Assembly: GCF_050003625.1 (NCBI RefSeq)
Contig: NC_134398.1
Span: forward strand, 111,762,145-111,826,144
Length of the DNA stretch: 64,000 bases
Direction of reading: 5' to 3'
Origin: Haematobia irritans
Taxonomy: Eukaryota > Arthropoda > Insecta > Diptera > Muscidae
The notes under the pieces: model-generated
Databases searched by the model: none
What the model saw: the letters and a program-made list of their open reading frames with translations, nothing else
What the model was told of the DNA's origin: nothing
Shown here: positions 41,806 through 53,632 of the stretch, one piece after another
How positions within the stretch are numbered: position 1 is the stretch's first letter
Layout of the letters: each line of letters begins with the position of its first letter
Position numbers and translations under genes: made by a program

Positions 41806-42640
41806 CCGATATTGACCAATTTTTACATGGCTGTTAGAGGCCATATATTGACCAAATGTACCAAATTTCAACCGCATCGGATGACTTTTGCTATATATAA
41901 TTATGGACCGATATGGACCAATTTTTGCATGGTTGTTAGATACCATATACTAACACCATGTACCAAATTTCATGAATTTCGCTCCTCCAAGAGGCTCCTG
42001 AGGTCAAATCTGGGGATCGGTTTATATGGGAGCTATATATAATTATGAACCGATATGGACCAATTTTTGCATGGTTGTTAGAGGCCATATACTAACATCA
42101 TGTACCAAATTTCAACAGGATCGGATGAATTTTGCCCCTCCAAGAGGCTCCGGAGGTCAAATCTGGGGATCGGTTTATATGGGGGCTATATATAATTATG
42201 GACCGATATGGACCAATTTTTGCATGGTTGTTAGAGACCGTATACTAACATCAGGTACCACATTTCAACCGGATCGGATGAATTTTTCCCCTCCAAGAGG
42301 CTCCGGAGGTCAAATCTGGGGATCGGTTTATATGGGGGCTATATATAATTATGGACCGACATGGACCAATTTTTGCATGGGTGTTAGAGACCGTATACTA
42401 AGACCACGCACTAAATTTCAACCGGATCGGATGAATTTTGCCCCTCCAAGAGGCTCCGGAGGTCAAATCTGGGGATCGGTTTATATGGGAGCTATATATA
42501 ATTATGGACCGATATGGACCAATTTTTGCATGGTTGTTAGAGGCCGTATACTAACATCAGGTACCAAATTTCAACCGGATCGGATGAATTTTGCTGCTCC
42601 GGGAGGCTCCCCAAGCCAAATTTGGGGATCGGTTTATATG
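41806..42640 (+). repeat. 153-bp tandem array
   Basis: At least four full units between 42026 and 42637, each starting near 'atatgggggctatatataat', preceded by shorter variants lacking the 'ctccaagaggctccggaggt' part. As the unit is divisible by three, one frame stays open throughout. Confidence 0.9.
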
Positions 42641-42954
42641 GGGGCTATACGTAAACGTGGTCCGATATGGCCGATTTTCAATACCATCCGACCTACATCA
42701 ATAACAACTACTTGTGCCAAGTTTCAAGTCGAGAGCTTGTTTCGTTCGGAAGTTAGCGTGATTTCCACAGACGGACGGACAGCCGGACAGACGGACGGAC
42801 GGACGGACATGCTTAGATCGACTCAGAATTTCACCACGACCCAGAATATATATATACTTTATGGGGTCTTAGAGCAATATTTCGATGTGTTACAAACGGA
42901 ATGACAAAGTTAATATACCCCCATCCAATGGTGGAGGGTATAAAAATGTGTTCT

Positions 42955-43320
42955 TAATTACCAAAAAAGGTTTACTCGTATCCAAAGATTTCGACCATGC
43001 TTTAAGAATTTTGATATTGATTCCGAGCCAAAGATGCGACTTCTTTAAAATAACGACCTTAAATCTAGCATCAATAAAATTTAAACGGCTTTAAATCTAG
43101 CATCAATAAAATTTAAATTAGTATACAGATTACATTTATCGAATATTCATTCTTTTTTCGCGGTGTATTAAGAAAGCTATTCATGTACAAACAAAAATTC
43201 ATTTCATCATTCTAATTAAAATTTCATTATTTTAAAGAAATTTGGCCTTAATATTTTATATATTGCGCATTCTAAAATTTAGGTTGCGTAATTTTTAATA
43301 TCATGGAAATATTTTGTTCA
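42955..43320 (+). repeat. Family-X repeat fragment
   Basis: 'gatattgattccgagccaaa' and 'aaatctagcatcaataaaat' (the latter duplicated at 43063 and 43093) match 15225-15465 and 43868-44020. Non-coding. Confidence 0.55.
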
Positions 43321-43867
43321 GTGTAGTTGAAACTTTTTTATCTTTGACCCATTACACGCCATTTAAAAAAAATAAATTCATTTATATATTTACACTTAAT
43401 TTCAGTTAAAAAATATAAAAAGCATGAAAACAACACACATAAAAAACAAAAAAAAAAAAACGTTGCCTAATTCCATTTGTAAACAAAATTTTGCGAGATT
43501 AAATGTGGCTAATTTTCTGTACTCAAGTGAGTACTATGGCAGGGAATAGGATAATCCAAAGATTCAATAATAGTTAATTCAAAGATTATGTCTTTAAATA
43601 AAAAACGTGGTTCTTTACTTTAAGTAAAATTAGCTTTACTTTAAACACATACGATATAAAGATGTGTGCCCTAAATTTAACGAAAAACAGTTTTAAGGCA
43701 AAGATTATGAACATTCTTCTGATTAAAATTTCTTTATTTTATAAAATTTGCCTTTAACTCATTACGGCCCTCTGTCCCCATATGAAGACACCTGTGTAAA
43801 TTCATGCAACTATGAACTACCCGTTATTTTTGTAAAACCACGTATGACAGCTTAATACTGCATCTGC
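43321..43867. other. AT-rich interval, no gene seen
   Basis: No gene. Traces of family-X-like phrases such as 'ggcaaagattatga' occur. Confidence 0.4.
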
Positions 43868-45255
43868 ACTCAAAAAAAAAGTTTACTTGGATCCAAAAAT
43901 TTTGACCTTCCCTTAAGGATTTTGGGATTGATTCCGAGCCAAAGATGCGGCTTCTTTAAAATAAAGACATTTTTTAGCGATATATGGTGCTTTAAATCTA
44001 GGAGCAATAAAATTAAAATTCACCCTTATTCCTGAAGTAGCCCTCGATCTCGCCATCGCTTTTTGTCGTCTGTCGCTTTTAAGTCGTCTCGTCATTCATT
44101 TGGTATTCCTGCGAAGTGGCGACGGCGACGGCGACGTCGACGTCGACGACGACGATTACTTTTTGTACCAATTACAATACTCGGTAATAAAAGGCCGATA
44201 TCACTAGAAAACAATCAGCAGATGTGCAAAAAAAGAACTTTAACTTTATCGGTTTAAAATATTTTTATTTCTGATGCAATTCTAAGTCGGAATATCAAGA
44301 AAAATATTTAATTTGACGCGGAAAAAATGTGGATATATATTCGAGGACAGTTAAAACTTTCAAAACTACAAAAATGGCGACGACGCTGAGATCAATGGCA
44401 CAAGGATCATCGTGCAAGAAAACAATCAGCTGATGTGCAAAACTGAATTTTAATTATTTGCGTTTAAAATGATGTTTGTTTGTAATCCAATGTTGACTTG
44501 GAAAATCAAAATAAATGATAAATTTGACTCGGGAAATGATTTAGATATCTACGTTAGGACAATAACAACATCCGGCATATACAATTGGTACGACGTTGAC
44601 ATTATGTGTCCAAGGATCATTCAAAGTTCGACACAATTGTTACCTAAGTTTTGTGCTAAATAAAATACATTGGCCTTGAAGTATTTCTATTAAAAATACA
44701 TGGAATTGAAAATCAACACGTTTACTTTAATTGTACAGTGTTTTTTCTATAATTTGAATGTGATGGCCACAACTGCTATATATACTGTTTTTCCCCATTT
44801 TTTTTTTGTAATTGTTGAAGATTAGTCCCTTTACCTCTTACCAATTTCCATTTTTTAGATTTATTTTTAAATTGTTCGATTAATAAAGTCTAAAAAACTT
44901 CTTCAAAAATTAAACACTAAACTCGTCGCTGTTAAATTTAAAGGCGACAAAAAGCGACGATGTTGACGACAAAAAGCGTCACCAGGAATACTGATTTTCT
45001 TCGATAGCAGAATATATCGACGAACGGAATACCAATTAGTGGCGACTGTGGAAAAGCGACGGCGACTTCAGGAATAAGGGTGATTAAGATAGAGATTCCA
45101 TTTATCGAATTTTCATTCTCTTTTCGCGGTATAATCTTAAATCTATTCGCGTACAAACAAAAGACAATTTAAAAATCTAAATTATAACGGATTCATCAAT
45201 GTACAAAATGTTTTCATAATTCCCAAACAAAAAAAGCTTTAAACCGAAGATCTTT
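43868..45255 (+). repeat. Family-X repeat interrupted by a CACCCTTATT element
   Basis: The left half 43868-44020 ('ggattttgggattgattccg') and right half 45083-45255 ('attccatttatcgaattttc') are contiguous in the uninterrupted relatives at 42955-43320. Confidence 0.6.
44021..45082. mobile_element. Non-autonomous element with CACCCTTATTCCTGAAGT ends
   Basis: The left end CACCCTTATTCCTGAAGT and its exact inverse at 45065-45082 extend with similarity for roughly 100 bp (GTCGCT/AGCGAC words on both sides). A short ATT may be duplicated at the flanks. A GACGGC/GACGTC tract lies at 44119-44157. Two diverged copies of an internal block beginning 'aaaacaatcagc' start near 44209 and 44418. No transposase, and the superfamily is uncertain. 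Confidence 0.75.
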
Positions 45256-45589
45256 AATATTACGTAAATATTTTTTCAGTGTGATCTATAAGCAAGGACA
45301 CTTGGTGCCATATTCAGTGCATTATATTCTTTTTATTATTCCCATAACTTTCGTAAAATGGAGATTTTTGGAGAATTTCATACTAAATCTGCCCAATGTC
45401 CCCACATGGGTACACCCTTTTTTTCTACGAAGTGTCAGTTTTCTTACTGAAATCTTTTTACTAAATAAAAACCCGTAAAATCGATTTTTTTTCCGGCAGT
45501 TTCATATTGGGCGTTAATGGGTTAATATTGTACAAATTGCTTGCCCTAAAATCATATACAACCTAAATTTTAGGGCAATTTACACCATT

Positions 45590-45800
45590 ATAATTTTGGA
45601 TTTTTAAACAGCCATTTGTTTGTACGTGAATAGCTTTATTAATATATCGCGAAATGATAATGAATTCAATTCAATAAATGAGATATTTATCCTAATATTA
45701 ATTTTATTGATTCTACATTTAAAGCCAGATAGATCGTTAAAAATTTCTTTTTTTTAAAGAAGTGGTATCTTTGGCACTGAATAAATATCAAAATCCAAAT
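45590..45800 (-). repeat. Family-X repeat fragment
   Basis: Reverse-orientation match to 15225-15465, including 'gtttgtacgtgaatagcttt' and 'aaagccagatagatcg'. Confidence 0.55.
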
Positions 45801-45957
45801 TTTTTAATTGAAACAAAAATGAATCACAAAAATTAATAGTATCAATTATGTTTTTAATTGATACTATAATTTCTGTGATTGAAGACATTTCAACTAAAAA
45901 TTAACTGGATCAATTAATTTCGTGATTGAACTCAAAAAATATTTTTTTGTATGTACA
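45801..45957. mobile_element. AATT-rich MITE fragment
   Basis: 'taattgatactataatttct' and 'caattaatttcgtgattgaa' match 46189-46449 and 61390-61605. It ends 'atttttttgtatgta'. Confidence 0.55.
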
Positions 45958-46188
45958 TAAGATGTACATTAATTGTACTACAACATCAAAATCACAAAAT
46001 TTCGACTTCACAAGAAGTTCTTTTGATTCTATATTTAATACGACTTTTATTTTGCTGTGGTAGAAAATTTTCCGAATTATATTGGGTTCAGAACGAACTA
46101 AGAATAATCGCGACAAATTTCCAAACTAAAAAGGTGAAAGTTATAGGTGTATACTATAAATTTTTGGAGAAAAGATCTTGAAAGGTTA

Positions 46189-46449
46189 CACAGAAAAAAA
46201 TCACGAAAATTTTTCCAATTAAAGTCTTATTTGGGCTTTAAAAGATATTCAATTAAAATTTTAATTGATTCAACAATTTATTTAATTGAAACAAAAATCA
46301 ATCACAAAAATTAATAGTATGAATCACTTTTTTAATTGGATCAATTAATTTTTTAATTGACTATCGATTAATTTTTTAACTGATACTATCATTTCTGTGG
46401 AATTGGATCAATTAATTTCGTAATTGAATCAGATTTGTTTTTGTTTGTG
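46189..46449. mobile_element. AATT-rich MITE
   Basis: Starts CACAGAAAAAAATCACG after TA (46187-46188) and ends TTTTTGTTTGTG. The interior is nearly all CAATTAA/TTAATTG words that can pair within themselves. No protein. Confidence 0.65.
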
Positions 46450-46530
46450 CCATAGTTTTAAACAATGTTCTTTCTTTTCTGCAATTAAAAGTTCTGCAAA
46501 TAATATTTGTACCATTTCCGAAAGGAGCAT

Positions 46531-46833
46531 TTTCTTTTTTGACAAAGAATATTTGGCCTTCGGATCCAAATCCCTATTTTGGAACCTAATTCAAGTTTTT
46601 ATTGAGTAATACATGTTTTTAAATTTAGTTTATTATTAATAACAGTTTAGCATTGACTGGCTAAATATATAACATTGCCTAGTTTTTCAACTTTTAAACC
46701 ATGAATGGTTTTTGACATTAAGCTTTCTTTTTTGGCAAAAAATTTTTGTCCTTCGGATCCAAATCCCTATTTTGGAACCTAATTCATATTTTTATTGAGT
46801 AATACATGTTTTTAAATTTAGTTTATTATTAAT
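46531..46833 (+). repeat. Direct repeat, 2 x 110 bp, 193-bp spacing
   Basis: 46531-46640 and 46724-46833 share 'cttcggatccaaatccctat' and 'agtaatacatgtttttaaat'. The unit and the intervening 83 bp are otherwise unassigned. Confidence 0.85.
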
Positions 46834-47334
46834 ATTTGTAAAAAACTATGCTAATAATTGTATCCTCAAATGTAAGCATTTCCATGTATTTGGTTATAAA
46901 ATAATCTCATATTGAAAAAAAAAATAGAAATAGGAATAGAATTATGAGAGTTTCGTGTACTATACCCACGTTCAATTGGCTTCTGTAAATTTCGTTGACT
47001 TTTTCTGTGTGTTGTTGAAGATAAATAGCTTTTAACATATGAAACTGAATCATCAAAAATGTTTCTGCAGCAATATTTACTGAGAAATTATTATTTATAT
47101 CTTCTCCTCTCTTACATAAAATAAACACTGTGTCTTCAAATTGAAACTAGATTGTTCGAAAATAAATCATATTGGGTCAAGGTTAAAAAGTTGTAGTGAT
47201 ACATTTGATATTCAAATTGGATTACATTTGACATTTTATCAGATACTAGATTTTTTTTTACATGTCTTGGCAAAATATGAATGTCAAATAATATAGAACG
47301 GCATTGCTGACATGGTGTCTTTGGCAAAAATGCT
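46834..47334. other. AT-rich interval, no gene seen
   Basis: No gene or repeat recognised. Confidence 0.4.
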
Positions 47335-48532
47335 CCGTCTGTCCGTGAACACATTTTTGTAATCAAAGTCTAGGTCGCAGTTTTAGTCCAATCGACTTCA
47401 TATTTGGCACAAGTATGTGTTTTGGCTCAGAATAGAACCCTATTGATTTTGGAAATCGGTTCAGATTTAGATATAGCTCCCATATATATATTTCGCCCGA
47501 TATGGACTTAAATGGCCCCAGAAGCCAGAGTTTTACCCTAATTTGCTTAAAATTTTGCACAAGAAGAACAATTAGTACTATAGTCAAGTGTGCCAAATTT
47601 TATTGAAATCGGTTCAGATTTAGATATAGCTCCCATATATATCTTTCGCCCGATATGGACTAATACGGCCCCAGAAGCCAGAGTTTTACCCCAATTTGGT
47701 TGAAATTTTGCATTAGGAGTACAATTAGTAGTGTAGTCAAGTGTGCCAAATTTTATTGAAATCGGTTCAGATTTATATCGTTCGCCCGATTTACACTCAT
47801 ATGACCACAGTGGCCAATCTTTTACTCTGATTTAATTGAAATTTTACACAGGGAGTAGAATTAGCATTGTAGCTATGTGTGCCAAATTTGGTTAAAATCG
47901 GTTCAGATTTAGATATATCTCCCATATATAGCTTTCGCACGATTTACACTCATATGACCACAGAGGCCAATTTTTTGCTCCGATTTAGTTGAAATTTGCA
48001 CAGGGAGTAGAATTATGTTAGCATTGTAGCTTTGCGTGCCAAATATGGTTGAAATCGGTTCAGATTTAGATATAGCTCACATATATATGTTTTTCTGATT
48101 TCGACAAAAATGGTCCAAATACCAACATTTTCCTTGTAAAATCGCCACTGCTTAGTCGAAAAGTTGTAAAGATGACTCTAATTTTCCTAAACTTCTAATA
48201 CATATATATCGAGCGATAAATCATAAATAAACTTTTGCGAAGTTTCCTTAAAATTGCTTCAGATTTAAATGTTTCCCATATTTTTTTACTAACATTGTGT
48301 TCCACCCTAGTGCATTAGCCGACTTAAATTTTGAGTCTATAGATTTTGTAGAAGTCTATCAAATTCTGTCCAGATCGAGTGATATTTAAATGTATGTATT
48401 TGGGACAAACCTTTATATATAGCCCTCAACACATTTGACGGATGTGATATGGTATCGAAAATTAAGATCTACAAAGTGGTGCAGGGTATAATATAGTCGG
48501 CTCCGCCCGACTTTAGACTTTCCTTACTTGTT
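47335..48532 (-). mobile_element. Helentron/DINE-1-like element (subfamily H1)
   Basis: On the minus strand it begins ACAAGTAAGGAAAGTC at 48532, then the small inverted repeat AGTCGG/CCGACT and 153-bp units ('ctcccatatata' at 47477 and 47630). It ends near 47335 in a short GTCY remnant 'gtctgtccgt', so the 3' hairpin is lost. It is the reverse-orientation relative of 5526-6330. Confidence 0.6.
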
Positions 48533-49112
48533 ATTCGTAAAGATGGGTACTATGTTAGGTTTTCGAGTTGAAAATCACTTTATTTTCGGGATTACTTTTC
48601 CTGAAATAATCAAAATTTTAAATGAAAACAGACATATTCCTGCACCCTCAAAAAAAAATCGCTTCTGTAACATATACTCCCAAACACATTTTGCTTCAAG
48701 CATATAAATTTTTGGGTATTGCCCAAACATTTATATGTTTAATTTCTTACAATATATAATATGTTTGAAAGCATATTGGTCTAAACAATATAATATGTTT
48801 GGGTGGTCTAAGTTCCAAACATTATGTATTTTTCCATCCAAATTCAATAATGTTGTCTTCCAAAAAAATATATGTTATTATGTGAACATATAATATGTTT
48901 GGAAACATTTTGAACCCAAAAATATTATATGCTTAGAAGAATTTTCTACCAAAGAAGATTGTGCTCAAATTTTTTTTCTGCCTAATTGTATATTCCCCCA
49001 CATTTTCTCACTTCCATGAGTTTTTTAGTTCTTAGCACCTTTTTCTGTAATACAAACATTGTAGAAGAAATTATTAAATTTTATAATTTTTTTTTTTTTA
49101 ATTTTACCTTTT

Positions 49113-49180
49113 GCCGGATGGGGATTCGAACAGCGGACCACACCGTTTGTAAGCCAGCACACTAACGACTGGGCTACGTA
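49113..49180 (-). other. tRNA-like module V
   Basis: Minus strand 'TAGCCCAGTCGTTAG' and B box 'TGTTCGAATCCCC', as at 9074-9142. Confidence 0.6.
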
Positions 49181-49308
49181 GCTGTTATGGTCATCAAGAG
49201 ATAATTATCGTTATAAGTCATATTTATATAGCATAGCTTGCGGCGCCCACGAGCCGATTCAAACATAACATTGTTTAACAACATAACATTGTTAAACATA
49301 CATTTGTT

Positions 49309-49380
49309 GGCGACGTGGAGCAGTGGTTGGTACGTCCGCCTTGCATGCCAAGGGTTATGGGTTCGATCCCTGCTTCGACC
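49309..49380 (+). other. tRNA-like module A
   Basis: 'GGCGACGTGGAGCAGTGG', 'CTTGCATGCCAAG' and B box 'GGGTTCGATCCC', divergent from module V across a 128-bp spacer. Confidence 0.6.
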
Positions 49381-50114
49381 GACACCATTTTTTTATTATT
49401 TTTACATATTTTTTACGTATATTCCAAATACGTTCGGAATATCCCGAAAAGGAGTTCAACATTACATACTACCATATTAACTTTTTACTACGAAACTGTA
49501 AAGTGTGTCTTATAAAAGACGTAAATTCAGAAAAGAACAGTGCTTGATATAAACGAAATGGACTGATTTCAAATCAGATATTATTTTTTATTGCAAAAAT
49601 AAAAAATTTGTAACAAAAAAGGGTTTTGTACACAAGTTTGAAATTTTCGAAGAAATTGAAAAAAACTCTTACAAAGGAAGAATGTGAAGTCGAGTTATAT
49701 ATAAATATTTTTCCATCGAATCCTAAAGTTAACGATAACCATTCAAAAGCACATTATATGTAAATTCTAAACAATAATTTTACAACCAACACATAAATTT
49801 ATTTAGGTGTGAACAATTGTTTGCTTTCTTTAATAATTTATTTTAAAGAAAATAAACTTATTCAATTGTTGCTTTAGATCATTCCCCACCAAGTTATAAT
49901 ACAATTTGCCGAAAAGAGTTATAATGTTATTCTGGTTTTACCGATTCGAGTTTTAGCGGCAAAACTCGAACTCAATGCCCGCTTTTATTTTCGAAAGTAT
50001 CCGTCAACTCTTCTTGGACTACTTATTAATAAAGAGGAACTAAACTTTGTTTTTATAGATCTTACTGTTTAATTTTTCACTGTTTCCCAATGTTTTCATT
50101 TTACTGTAAGAGTA

Positions 50115-50727
50115 CACTGAAAAAAATATTGTCGAGTGGCCAAAGATTTCATGTCCTTAAAATAAGAATGCAAATTTTGCTTAGCTTAGACGACGCATTT
50201 CTCTAATATAAAGTTTTTTCCATGTTCAAAAGTCGATAAACTTTTCAATGAAGTAGTGTTGTCCTGCTAATTAAGTGATTTGACATGAAAATGAGTATCA
50301 TAACATGAAAGAAAAAATTTTGAACTAAGGTCAACTTGACTTTAATAATTCAGAAAAAAATCTTTAACTAATGAAATTGTCTTTAAATTTGTTGCATTTT
50401 TGCATCTTGACTACAAAGCAAAAATCGTTAAAAAAAAAATAGGACATGTTTTTCAACACTTTATTTAAAAGACGTTTTTATTTGAAACATATCACAATTT
50501 CTACTGTCTTGTTTTTAACGGACTTTTTAGAGCATATGAAAAAAGCTGAAAAAGCGAAAAAATAAAATTTGCTTCATAGAGTCAAATACACAAAACCCAC
50601 ATTTAAAAGAGAATTGTGTCTTAAAAGTATCCTTACTTGAATTCTCGGCTTCATTGGCTCGGAATCAATACTAAAATTTTTAAAATAGAGACACAATCTT
50701 TGGAACCGGGCATGCTATTTTTCAGTG
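50115..50727 (-). mobile_element. CACTGAA-family MITE, 613 bp
   Basis: The ends CACTGAAAAAAATATTGTCG and ATGCTATTTTTCAGTG are inverted, with TA on both sides (50113-50114 and 50728-50729). The adjoining 'agggcactata' is identical to that beside the MITE at 7573, proving a shared insertion. Confidence 0.8.
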
Positions 50728-51657
50728 TATAGTGCCCTTTCGTTAGTTTTTATGAAGATCCCTTTAATTACCTTTCAGAATTTCTTTAAATTTGTAAATT
50801 TTACCAAAAATGCGTCCATCGTGAACTTCGTATGTCACTAAAGACATTCTTGCAATTTTGAACTCCAAGTTTTTCTTCAAACTACCAAATATTCTTTAAC
50901 AAGTGAAAAAACTTAGTTATGTCTAATAAATTTTCTTGTATTTGTCGAAAAATATTTACTTATTTTTATGACATCGGCGTGATGCCAACGTTTGTAATAC
51001 TGTTTAGTTAAAATTTTCTACAAATATTCAAAATTTTCTAAAATTTACCGAAAATTTTCTTCCTGATGGGTTCATTGTTTTGTTCAGTGTACGTTCCGAT
51101 TTGTTTTGACGAAACAAAAAAAAAGTGCCCGTAATGCGAATATGATAAACAAAACTCATGCTTTTTTTAAATGTCTTTTCTCTTGGTTCCGAATGAATTT
51201 TCTCTCCGAGTACTCATTTTAATCTTTTTACTTAAGCATATACAATTTTTGGCGGTCTTATATCACAACATATATATGTTTACTCCAAATTTGTAAATGT
51301 ATACTTGTTTATATTCACAAATAGTATTTTTCCAGTCTTTAATGGAATTTTCTTTCCATTTTACTTTCATTATTTTACTTCCAGCATACACTTTATGTCT
51401 CTCTTTCTAAACACATATATGTTTATAGTCTATTTCTAAATTAATATATGTTTGCATCCAAGCATATTATATTTACAAACATTTTATGTCCCAAACATAA
51501 TATGTTCTAACATATTAACATATATGTCCCAAACATATTATGCTAGTTTATGAACATTATATGCTTGCACTTAAAAATATTGTGTTTAAAAATTTGAGTT
51601 CCAAACAAATAATTTTTACACCCAAACATATGAAAAACAGTCTTTTTCGTCCGTGTA

Positions 51658-52148
51658 GAAAAAAATTTCCGTAATTAAACTAACGCTAAATTTAACTTAT
51701 TTTTATTGGAAAAAATTATTTGCTAGTAGTTGAATTTTATTTTTTTTCGAAAATTTCTACAGCTTATGAAATCTTACTTTTTTTAAGTATGTCTCACAAA
51801 TTTTATGAACTAAACGCGGGTATAAAGTTCAATGACCGTACACATAAGTTCAATGTGAACTAAAGCAAACGAAGATTTTCGTACGATTCCCAAAAATAGT
51901 AAGAATGAACTACTACTACTGTATGGTGATGATTTTGCGCCAATGATTTTCTTCTTTACTTTTAGTTCATTTTTTCTTCTATGAGAGGATGTAGTTTCGT
52001 GAACTGCAGTTAAAAAGTACAACAGGGCATTAAATTTCCTGGTTTTAACAACGCTTTGTGGAAATCTCAAAATGTGGAGTAAAATTTAGTTCAATTTTCG
52101 TGCGAGGTAGTTCATTCTTCCTATAAAACAGTTCACTTTTTTTCGGTG
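51658..52148. mobile_element. CACCGAAAAAAGTG-type element, left end diverged
   Basis: The right end 'agttcactttttttcggtg' is the inverse of 12408-12475. The interior phrase 'tttaacaacgctttgtggaa' also occurs in a fragment at 57235-57412. No protein. Confidence 0.55.
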
Positions 52149-52269
52149 CATGTCGTTGCCTTATTTCGTTTAAATTTGCTGGAACTTTGGTGGGTATTGT
52201 CTTAGCCGTTTTTGCAGAATCGATCACGAATTTTCGATGGGATTGAGGTACGGGGACTTTGCCGACCCC

Positions 52270-52380
52270 TCGAAAAATCGGATCTGTGACATATAATCCC
52301 AAGCATATTCTGCTTCAAGCATATATATTTTCCGAATGTGTTCAAACAACAAATTGTTTGCAGTGTGCAAACATATCAAG
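52270..52380 (-). repeat. Terminal scrap of family B
   Basis: 'aatcccaagcatattctgct' and 'tcaagcatatatattttc' correspond to the right end of family B (compare 48655-48710). It lacks the CACCC terminus. Confidence 0.5.
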
Positions 52381-53010
52381 TTTCCATTGATCTACTATTC
52401 CTTCTTAGCTTTTCTTTAATTATCCCATTTTCATGAAATTTACAGTAAAGATGGAAGTATGACAATGGTGATAACGATATACGGCTTAAGAAGGCACTTT
52501 CCTCCTGACATCAAAAAGCGAAACGGGCCGAGCTCAGCTGGTATTTTTATATAAAAGGAATATATCTTAATAAAACATACATTTTTGGTTCCTTATTCTT
52601 TGTACTTCTCATCAAAAATGGAGCACTCTTTCATTACTGATTTAATCCTGCGATGGGTAGTAAAGTCCCTGTGAACTGTTTTGGACCTTTATTCACGTAT
52701 ACATCTTTTACCTGATTTCAAACATGAGAGTTTATGTAATAATTAGCACAGGAAGAGATTTGAGATCATATAAAATACAAATTTATGCATGGAACGCAGT
52801 TATTGCTTCTCTCATTTACCATCCTGCTGAAACAGCAGGTTGGATGTAACCAATAATAAGGAAAATGTATGTAGTATTAAAATAAATTCATTTTACATAA
52901 ATAAACCAGCTGAGCCCTGCCCTATTCACATATTTTATAGCAATTTTTACACCCAGAAATACTGCACTAAATGATTTTGCGTTTTCTGGCTTACATTAGT
53001 GTAGTCTATA
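52381..53010. other. Interval without recognised gene
   Basis: No gene or repeat recognised. Confidence 0.4.
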
Positions 53011-53012
53011 CA

Positions 53013-53632
53013 CACTGAAAAAAAGCATGCCCGGTTCTAAAGATTTTGTCTTTACTTTAAAAATTTTCGTATTGATTCCGAGCCAAAGAAGCGGAGAATA
53101 CAAGTAAGGATAATTTTAAGACACAATTCTCTTTTAAATTTGGGTTTTGTGTACTTGCTTCTAGGAAGCAAATTTTAATCTTTCGCTTTTTCAGTTTTTT
53201 TTCTTCATATGCTATCAAAGACTTTTAAAAACGAGTTAACGACAACTTTATTTTCCAAATTAAGACTTCTATCAGAAAGTATGCTATGTTTCAAGTAAAA
53301 AACGTATTTAAAATAAAGTGTTGAAAAACATGTCCTATATTTGAACGATTTTTTTGCTTTGTAGTCAAGATGCAAAAAGACAACAAATTTAAAGACAATT
53401 TCATTAAATTTAAAGAATTTTTCTGAATTATTAGAGTCAAGTTGACCCGTTACCGTTTGTAAGTGAAATCGCTTAATTATAAGGACAATACGACTTCATT
53501 CAAAAGTTTATCGACATTTGGACAAGGAAAAAAAACTTTATATTAGAGAAATGAGTCTTCTATGCTAAGAAAAATTTGCATTCGTATTTTAAAGACATGA
53601 AATCTTTGACCTCGCGACAATATTTTTTTTAG
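53013..53632 (+). mobile_element. CACTGAA-family MITE, copy 3
   Basis: Starts CACTGAAAAAAAGCATGCCC, then 'gaagcggagaatacaagtaa', and ends 'gcgacaatattttttttag' with the final TG diverged. It aligns over its length with 50115-50727. Confidence 0.75.

Larger units (their letters stand above)
41122..42945 (+). mobile_element. Helentron/DINE-1-like element (subfamily H2), near full length
   Basis: It starts ACAAGTATATACGGCCG and continues with the palindrome-like 'ttcggccaggccgaa', a 29-bp tandem array, a 153-bp tandem array, a (GTCY)n-type core in reverse sense (about 42778-42810), and the 3' hairpin TATACCCCCATCC/TGGTGGAGGGTATA at 42914-42941. This order matches DINE-1-type elements that carry central tandem repeats. 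The 292-codon frame through the 153-bp array is not a gene (see findings). Confidence 0.65.
48643..51655 (-). mobile_element. Family-B twin tRNA-module element, long form
   Basis: The right end inverted is CACGGACGAAAAAGACTG, with TA at 51656-51657. The left end is CACCCTCAAAAAAAAATCGC, and the base pair before it is TG instead of TA. It has the same layout as 6913-9607, with the same CACTGAA MITE at the same site (50115-50727). A further 330-bp insertion beginning near 50764 and ending CAGTG at 51089 is absent from the other copy. Confidence 0.7.

Noticed and set aside
42026..42904. 292-aa open frame
   Set aside because: It is the 153-bp tandem array of a DINE-like element read in its open phase. 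The frame has no gene-like start context and ends in the GTCY core.
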